This document shows, piece after piece, positions 31,434-37,256 of a stretch of DNA of 37,256 nt. The notes beneath the pieces were generated by a model that was given only the letters and a program-made list of their open reading frames with translations, was not told the DNA's origin and ran no database searches. Numbering within the stretch: the stretch's first letter is position 1; each line of letters starts with the position of its first letter. Position numbers and translations under genes: made by a program. This stretch comes from an uncultured Prevotella sp. (GTDB taxonomy: Bacteria; Bacteroidota; Bacteroidia; Bacteroidales; Bacteroidaceae), in NCBI GenBank assembly GCA_900315635.1, contig OMZV01000023.1, positions 1-37,256 on the forward strand, given 5' to 3'.

Positions 31434-32219
31434 TTATTCTGCAGCTGTAGAATATGGATAACCGGTAGTCCAATCGAATGTGAATGAAACAGGACCGTGG
31501 AGCTTCTTATCCTTCAGCAGGAAGTAGTTTACAGTGATTTTCTTGCCATCCTGAGAGATGTTGCAGTCCTGAGGATAGTTGCCATTATCGTAATACATCT
31601 GATAAGGAAGCTCCTTTCCGCTGTCGTCAATGCTGTAAATACCATCGGCAAGCTGGAACTCACCGGTGTTCGAAAGCGTGAACTGGATATTGCCACCTGT
31701 AGGCAGAGTTGTCTCACCAGCCTGCTGACAAGCATAGTAGAACGGACGAACAAGACGGTAGATGTTGGTTCCACGGGCATGCTGTACAGGAACTCCTGTA
31801 GCCGACAGACCAAATCCGGTCTCACTGAATTCACCTTCGCCGGCTGCATCCCAGTTGTAATCGCGCATTACAATGAATGTCAGAGAGTCGGCACCATAGT
31901 TGCTTGCGTTCTCCTTAGAGAGCTTAATAGTCAGAGTATCGGTCTCACCAATCTCCATGTTGAATGGAATAGAGAGCGTTGTTGAGCTCTGTCCGGCAGC
32001 GAAGCTGACAGATGAAGGCACCTGGAAGGCATCGTTGTCGCTGGTGAGGTTGATTGTCTGAGCCTGTGTCGAGTCCATACGTCCTACGTTGAGAGTGAGC
32101 ACCTGCTCATCATCCGGAGTGTAGGTCAGATTAGTTGAACTGGCATAGAGGTATGCACCATTGTCGAGTTCGCCCGGCGTGAAGTCCTCGTCATCGGCAG
32201 CACAACCCGACAGTGCCAT
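31434..32219 (-). CDS. DUF4843-like lipoprotein, signal peptide lost by frameshift
   Basis: The readable frame has 261 residues and begins MALSGCAADDEDFTPGELDNG. The lipobox LSGC is present but only four residues precede the Cys, too few for export. The missing part is encoded just upstream in another frame (see 32220-32271). The mature part (YLYASSTNLTYTPDDEQVLTLNVGR, VSFAAGQSSTTLSIPF, then YIPEEV-free beta-rich segments) resembles the DUF4843 lipoproteins that commonly follow SusC-SusD pairs; the family call is tentative. It is third in the minus-strand Sus set and ends at the shared terminator. As it reads, the protein would stay in the cytoplasm. Confidence 0.65.
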   Translation of the reverse strand: MALSGCAADDEDFTPGELDNGAYLYASSTNLTYTPDDEQVLTLNVGRMDSTQAQTINLTSDNDAFQVPSSVSFAAGQSSTTLSIPFNMEIGETDTLTIKLSKENASNYGADSLTFIVMRDYNWDAAGEGEFSETGFGLSATGVPVQHARGTNIYRLVRPFYYACQQAGETTLPTGGNIQFTLSNTGEFQLADGIYSIDDSGKELPYQMYYDNGNYPQDCNISQDGKKITVNYFLLKDKKLHGPVSFTFDWTTGYPYSTAAE

Positions 32220-32271
32220 TACTGCGAGTGCAACCAGAGCCAGAGGACTGAATTTTCTTTATATTTTTCAT
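32220..32271 (-). pseudogene. Detached start of the DUF4843-like lipoprotein signal peptide
   Basis: The minus strand opens ATGAAAAATATAAAGAAAATT (MKNIKKI). Removing one A from the AAAA run (about 32253-32256) joins MKNIKK to FSPLALVALAVMALSGC, a textbook lipoprotein signal peptide in frame with the downstream frame. As written the frame is broken. Confidence 0.8.
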
Positions 32272-32301
32272 TGTCGTAAATGCTTAAAGTGATAATGTGG
32301 T

Positions 32302-33912
32302 TTACTTGTCAGGGACAGCTGTCGGGATTGTTCCGGCAGGGTTCTGGTCGCTGGCAGTAATCAGCTTGTTGTACTCGGTCTCAGCCTGAGGTATCTGAAA
32401 GATGAGAATTGGGTCGGTTGCCGGGATGTTGAACACATCGTTGGTATCGAAACCAGCACCACGACGGTCAATACCGGTGTTCAGACGGAGATTGTCGAGA
32501 TATGCGAAGCCCTCGCCCCAAAGCTCAATACGGCGCTGCAGAAGGACTGCACTCTGGACATCAGAAGCTGATGTAGAAGTCAGATTATAACTTGGGTTAC
32601 GGTAGTTGCGGACGAATGAAGTCAGAGTTGCGGCACCGGCAGATGGATTTCCGCCCATAGCCTGAGCCTCAGCCTTGATGAGATACATCTCCTCAACACG
32701 CATCAGAGGAATATCCGAAGCGTTGGTTGATGTACCGACCTGACCATTGTAAGGGGCATACTTGACCTGAGAATAAGGCAGAATACCATTAGATGTGACA
32801 TAATCCTGCTGAGCCTCGGTAAGTGTTGCGCCTTTTCCGTCGCCATCGAGGAACCAGTTCTTACGTGCATCTGATGAAGGAATGTCGTTGTAAAGCTTCA
32901 AGTTGATACGCTTGCTGACGACACCGCCGGTACCGGATACATAGCCATAGCTCAGAGAGCCCATCATTGAAGGGAAGTTACCGATACCGGTTGTAACGGT
33001 ACGGTCGGTTTCAGCGACCTTGATACCCCAAAGCCAGTCGTTCTCTTCCATGCTGTTGAATGATGGAACGCTAGCCTCTGCGATGGTCTTAGGAGTTGCG
33101 TTACCGTGCTGGATAGCATAGTCGGCATCGGCTGCAGCGTCATTCCAGCGGTTCATCACGAGATAAACACGTGCACGGATACCATGGGCAACAGCTGAAT
33201 TGACATAGCGCTTGTCCGGACGCTTAACTCCGTTGTTCTCACTATTGTCGAGAAGAGTGATGGCACGGTTGAGGTCAGAGAGGATCTGATTGTATGTCTG
33301 CTCGAGAGTTCCACGTGAGCAACCGGCTGAAGCGACCTCGTTAGAGTTCTTCTCGGTGATGATTGGCACACCTCCGACAGCCGACGGATCAACCTGGCTG
33401 TATGTTCTCTGATAGAGCTGGGCAAGCATGAAGTAGTCGAAAGCACGGATAGCGAGTGCCTGACCGAGGTCATACTGCTGTGTTGCATCAGTAGCAGCTG
33501 AGTCAACGCTAGATGCTACAGCGTTACAAGTGTATATCTGATTATAGAGAGTACTCCATATCTCACGTGTATCATCGGATGTATTAGTCACATCGGTATA
33601 GGCAAGAGCATCACGGAACAAGTTGTAACCGGTGTTGTGGCAGACCATATCAGCACTGCGGCTGTCGAGAATCATCATGATTGCTGGATAACCGAAGTCG
33701 TTCTGCTGGTTATCACTTTCATCCCAGATGGCTGAATACTGGTAGAAATTAGCAGTGATAGCCGATACAGCTGCTGACAGACGCTCAGGGTTCTGCTCCA
33801 CAGCCTGCTTCTTCTGGTCGGCGGTAACGTCGCTTCCCAGCGGCTCGGTGTCAAGGCAACTGGAGAGTGCCAGCACCGATAAAGCCATAAATAAATATTT
33901 CGTTATCTTCAT
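32302..33912 (-). CDS. SusD-type lipoprotein (second locus)
   Basis: A 536-residue RagB/SusD lipoprotein with lipobox LSSC (Cys19) followed by LDTEPLGSD. TPR-like helices (QALAIRAFDYFMLAQLYQRTY, VAHGIRARVYLVMNRWNDAAADADYAI) and the C-terminal signatures PLMRVEEMYLIKAEAQ and LLQRRIELWGEGFAYLDNLRL are intact. The PQAETEYNK ending is typical. Unlike its neighbours on both sides this gene shows no lesion. It follows the broken SusC after 22 bases. The lipoprotein gene follows after about 30 bases. The substrate is unknown, and no hydrolase is visible in this locus. Confidence 0.95.
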   Translation of the reverse strand: MKITKYLFMALSVLALSSCLDTEPLGSDVTADQKKQAVEQNPERLSAAVSAITANFYQYSAIWDESDNQQNDFGYPAIMMILDSRSADMVCHNTGYNLFRDALAYTDVTNTSDDTREIWSTLYNQIYTCNAVASSVDSAATDATQQYDLGQALAIRAFDYFMLAQLYQRTYSQVDPSAVGGVPIITEKNSNEVASAGCSRGTLEQTYNQILSDLNRAITLLDNSENNGVKRPDKRYVNSAVAHGIRARVYLVMNRWNDAAADADYAIQHGNATPKTIAEASVPSFNSMEENDWLWGIKVAETDRTVTTGIGNFPSMMGSLSYGYVSGTGGVVSKRINLKLYNDIPSSDARKNWFLDGDGKGATLTEAQQDYVTSNGILPYSQVKYAPYNGQVGTSTNASDIPLMRVEEMYLIKAEAQAMGGNPSAGAATLTSFVRNYRNPSYNLTSTSASDVQSAVLLQRRIELWGEGFAYLDNLRLNTGIDRRGAGFDTNDVFNIPATDPILIFQIPQAETEYNKLITASDQNPAGTIPTAVPDK

Positions 33913-33934
33913 TTTGTTATTGTCTTTATAATGT

Positions 33935-36724
33935 TTAGAATGTCAACTTGATACCACCGGTGAGTGAACGACGTGATGTGTAGAAGCTAGTCGAAGCACT
34001 GACAATACCGAGACGTGGGTCCAGACCCTGACGAGCAGAGAAGAGAGCAACGTTGTCGGCGGCGAAGTAAACACGGAGAGCCTCGATACCAATCTTGGCA
34101 GTTACACTCTTTGGCAATGTATAGCCAAGTGTAATATTGTCGATTGAGAAGTAATCCGAGCTGATGAGGAAGCGGTCACTGATAGAGTTTGCATAGTTAT
34201 CGACATTGTCGGCACGCGGAACATCAGTGTGGGTGTTGGTCGGAGTCCATGACTTCAGGATGTCCTTATGCCAGTTCTGACCGGCTGTGAATCCATTGCT
34301 TGTGTCCATGAGTGTCCGATAACCTGAATCGAAGATGTCGCCACCGAGCTGGAAGCTTGTCTGGATAGAGAAGTCGAAGCCCTTCCAGGCGAGTGATGTT
34401 CCAAGTCCGCCGAACATATCAGGCAGCAGAGAGCTGGTTGAACGACGAGCATAGTTGAATGCGTTGTTCCAGTTGGTTGTCGACTCGTAAGTGTAGTTTC
34501 CGGTCTCGTCCTTAACTGGCTGACCATTGCCGTCAGTCTTGACACCTGTGTAGAGAGCCATACCGGTCTCAGGATCTACGCCTTCATAGTGGACAAGATA
34601 GAGGTTGTAGATACTCTGTCCTTCCTTATAGATACGTGAACCATTGACATACTGACCATTCTTATAGTCGCCTGACAGCTTATGAATCTTGTTCTTCTGG
34701 AATGTCATATTGAGAGAGACATCCCACTTGAAGTCCTTGTTACGGAAGATTCCGTAGTTAGCCTCAAACTCGAAACCATAGTTCTGTACTGTTCCCATGT
34801 TGACAGGTATAGAACTGTAACCATTACTAGCAGCCACACGCTGATAGTCGAGCAGGTTGCTTGTAGCACGGAAATAGTAATCAAGAGATCCGGTCAAGCG
34901 TCCGTTCCAGAAGCTGTAGTCAGCACCGAAGTCGAGAGCGTTGGTCTTCTCCCACTTAAGGTTAGGATTACCTTTGTAAGCCAGAGAACCATCAGAGAAC
35001 ACGCCGTTGGCACCGGTCATGTTGTAGATGTCCTCATAAGCATAATAAGAGTAGTGATGTAGGCTCTGTTCGTGGTTATCATTACCTGTCTGACCGAATG
35101 AACCACGAATCTTCAAGAGGTCAATCCAGTCGACATTGCGCAGCCAGCTTTCCTTCTTCATGTTCCAACCGAATCCGATTGAGAAGAAGTCACCCCAACG
35201 GTTGTCCTTAGAGAAGGCAGAGGTACCGTCACGACGATAACCGAAATTGACGAAGTAGCGCTCATCCCAGTTATAGCTTCCGTTGAAGAAGAAGCCGGCA
35301 GTATTGTACTCGTGGGCTTCTCCTGAGCCACGACGCTGGTCGATAGTGTTGCCAACAGTGTAGTCGCCCATCTTGTAGAGGTTCTGACCGTCGGCATAGA
35401 ATGTCTCATACTTATAACGATAGCCCTCGAAACCTGCGGTAAGGTTGATGTTGTTCTTACCGAAAGCATTGTCGTAGTTCAACAAATACTGGTGGGTGAA
35501 GGCATTCTGATGAATTTCCTCCTGAATGTTCTCACCACCATAGCTGGCTGTCTGACCATACTTAGGGTTCGTTGAATAGTGCAGACGTGTGTTATCGGTG
35601 TGCAGACCGATACGTGCTGTAAGGGTGAATCCGTGTGTAAGGTCAGCCTTAGCGAACCAGTTTCCGTCGAGAATATCCATGAGATACTCCTGAGTGTTAT
35701 ACTGAAGGTCACTCAGAGGGTTCGACATGGACATGAAGTTACGGGTGTTGGATGTGTAGGCAGCATCACCGTAATCATATATTCTCTTACCTGTTGTATT
35801 GTCATACATGATGTTACCCTGAGCATCACGGACGAAGATAGGATAGATAGGTGCGATGTTGTTGGCTATATAGAATGCGTTCATTGACGATGTAGCATCG
35901 TCCGAAGTCTGGTCCTCAGGTGAGTAGCTGTTGGTGTGAGTGAACGCGACATTGCTGCCGATAGTCAGCCATTTGCGAGCCTTATACTCAACATTGGTAC
36001 GGGTAGACAGACGCTTGAAGCCTGAACCCTTGATAGTACCGTCATCATCGAGATAGCCGAAAGAAGCATAGTAGTTAATTTTGTCGGTAGCACCACTTAC
36101 ATTAACGTTGTACTCCTGACGAAGAGTTGTCTTGAAGGTCTCATTCTCCCAGTCGTCCGGAATGAAGTAGTTGCTTCCATTGTTATATCCGAGCTTAGCC
36201 AATGGGTTAAGCTTACCGTTTCTGCCGATGAGAGTCTGACCATCAGGAACAGTGTAAATCTGATAACCTGTCTGGCTGACGAGGTTCTGATTGGCAAGCT
36301 GCCAAGCAGCATCAGCACTCATGTGGTTGTTGAGAGTGTAGCCATTATAGAGAGTCTCGTAGAGCTTCTCATAGTAAGTGCCCGGACGGCCGATAACATC
36401 GTAGTTCGGAACCTCACGGCTGTTGGCACCCCACTTGGCATCAACAGTAATGCGGGCTCTGCCCTGCTGACCCTGCTTTGTGGTAATCATGACAACACCA
36501 TTGGCACCACGTGAACCATAAAGAGATGTAGAGACAGCGTCCTTCAGGACTGTCATCTTCTCAATATCGTTAGGGTTGAGTGCGCTCAGGTCACCATCGT
36601 AAGGCACGCCATCGACGACATACAGCGGTGATGTAACACCATTGATAGAGCTGATACCACGGATACGGATGGTAGCCGAAGTACCCGGCTGACCGTTGGT
36701 CTGATAGCTCTGCACACCAGCCAT
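33935..36724 (-). pseudogene. SusC-type transporter, plug and barrel part downstream of an amber codon
   Basis: This frame (929 residues from an internal ATG) continues the SusC whose first 138 residues are encoded at 36740-37156. It contains most of the plug (GVQSYQTNGQPGTSATIRIR, PLYVVDGVPYDG, SLYGSRGANGVVMITT) and the complete barrel, ending in RSLTGGIKLTF. Five sense codons (ALTGT) and one in-frame TAG (36740-36742) separate it from the upstream part, with no shift of frame. Reading TAG as Gln or Lys would restore a normal ~1073-residue SusC with the family motif NISQALTGTMAGVQ. Started at the internal ATG, it would lack a signal peptide and TonB box, so it should not work alone. Confidence 0.85.
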
Positions 36725-36739
36725 TGTACCGGTGAGAGC

Positions 36740-37156
36740 CTACGAGATATTAGATGTCAGTCGGTTTTCAATCTTGTCAGCCTTAATTTCCGATGCAGCA
36801 CCGGTGTAAGCCGACTTCTTTGCAGTACCGTAAGCGACAACCATCACCTCATCGAGGTTGTGCTGGTCAGGCTTAAGGGTCACCTTCATGTTCTCTCTGC
36901 CCTGCAAGGACTGTGAAACCATACCGATATAAGACACCGTTACCTTGGTGCTTGCACCCTGAGGTATGGTAAACTCGAATTTACCATCGACATCAGTTAC
37001 TGCGCCGACATTTGTTCCGTCGACGATAACAGATGCGCCGATGACAGGCTCGTCGTCCTCACTGTTGACAACAGTACCGGAGACGTGCGTTTGTGCCAGT
37101 GCTCCCCCCAATACGAGGAAGAGCCCAGCCATAAGCATTGCTAGTCTTTTTGCCAT
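36740..37156 (-). pseudogene. SusC N-terminal part (signal peptide, regulatory-like domain, TonB box) ending in an amber codon
   Basis: 138 residues: signal peptide MAKRLAMLMAGLFLVLGGALAQ, a carboxypeptidase-regulatory-like domain (VSGTVVNSEDDEPVIGASVIV, VDGKFEFTIPQGAST), and the TonB-box region LDEVMVVAYGTAKK. It stops at TAG at 36740-36742 just as the plug starts (NRLTSNIS*). The start is fixed by an in-frame TAG two codons upstream of the ATG. The 100 bases beyond the start show no clear promoter; a 10-base palindrome ACACTAGTGT (37157-37166) touches the start. Confidence 0.85.
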
Positions 37157-37256
37157 ACACTAGTGTCCACTTAAATACTTTAACATTCGGCTTTGCTTAC
37201 TGATTGTAACTTACCATTCATCGAAGGGTATTTCTAACTGAATATATTTGTTGTTG

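Noticed and set aside
31434-37156. Stop-codon reassignment (TAG as sense) in this organism
   Set aside because: TAG is the normal stop of argD (11910-11912), so general recoding is not supported.

Overview
The window looks like the chromosome of a Bacteroidales bacterium, most likely Prevotella or a close relative. The evidence is two SusC/SusD outer-membrane pairs, an arginine pathway built round an N-succinylornithine transcarbamylase, promoters of the Bacteroidetes type (TTTG, about 19-20 nt, TAnnTTTG), almost no Shine-Dalgarno sequences, and secreted hydrolases with a 'GIYIRDGKKF' C-terminal tail. I see no rRNA, tRNA, CRISPR array, phage or insertion sequence.

Layout. (1) 1-4780, plus strand: the C-terminus of a probable four-helix-bundle (S23/IVP) protein, a short-word repeat array, acetate kinase, a PfkB sugar kinase (probably KdgK) and a secreted S8 protease, ending in a perfect hairpin terminator. 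(2) 4792-16554, minus strand: a long arginine/proline cluster read argR, GNAT acyltransferase, argG, argC, argD, proC, HTH-cupin regulator, AMP-forming acyl-CoA ligase, proB, proA, argF'. Most junctions carry short repeated 'words', often as inverted pairs, and several run into the coding ends of genes. argB, argH and a deacylase are absent. (3) 16973-17695, minus: a BI-1/YccA membrane protein. (4) 18116-28617, plus: a complete-looking polysaccharide utilisation operon (SusC, SusD, two surface lipoproteins, secreted GH5 glycanase), with its own promoter but no regulator in view. (5) 29081-31330, plus: a threonine-aldolase-type PLP enzyme and an AAA (ATPase_2) protein whose start lies in a nested inverted repeat. 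(6) 31434-37156, minus: a second SusC-SusD-lipoprotein set. SusC carries an in-frame amber codon and the lipoprotein has lost its signal peptide through a one-base frameshift, so this locus looks damaged, or the assembly has errors.

How the genes work together. The arg/pro block makes arginine precursors through succinylated intermediates (GNAT, ArgC, ArgD, ArgF', ArgG) and proline (ProB, ProA, ProC), with ArgR as first gene and probable self-regulator. The region 4 operon binds a plant-type beta-glycan at the cell surface, cuts it with the GH5 enzyme and imports the oligosaccharides through SusC/D. Acetate kinase and KdgK belong to central carbon flow.

Most notable: the word-repeat spacers that separate the genes of the arg/pro cluster and have changed protein ends; two copies of a dispersed element with a strict 22-bp period (16848-16970 and 28787-28930); and the two independent lesions in the second Sus locus.
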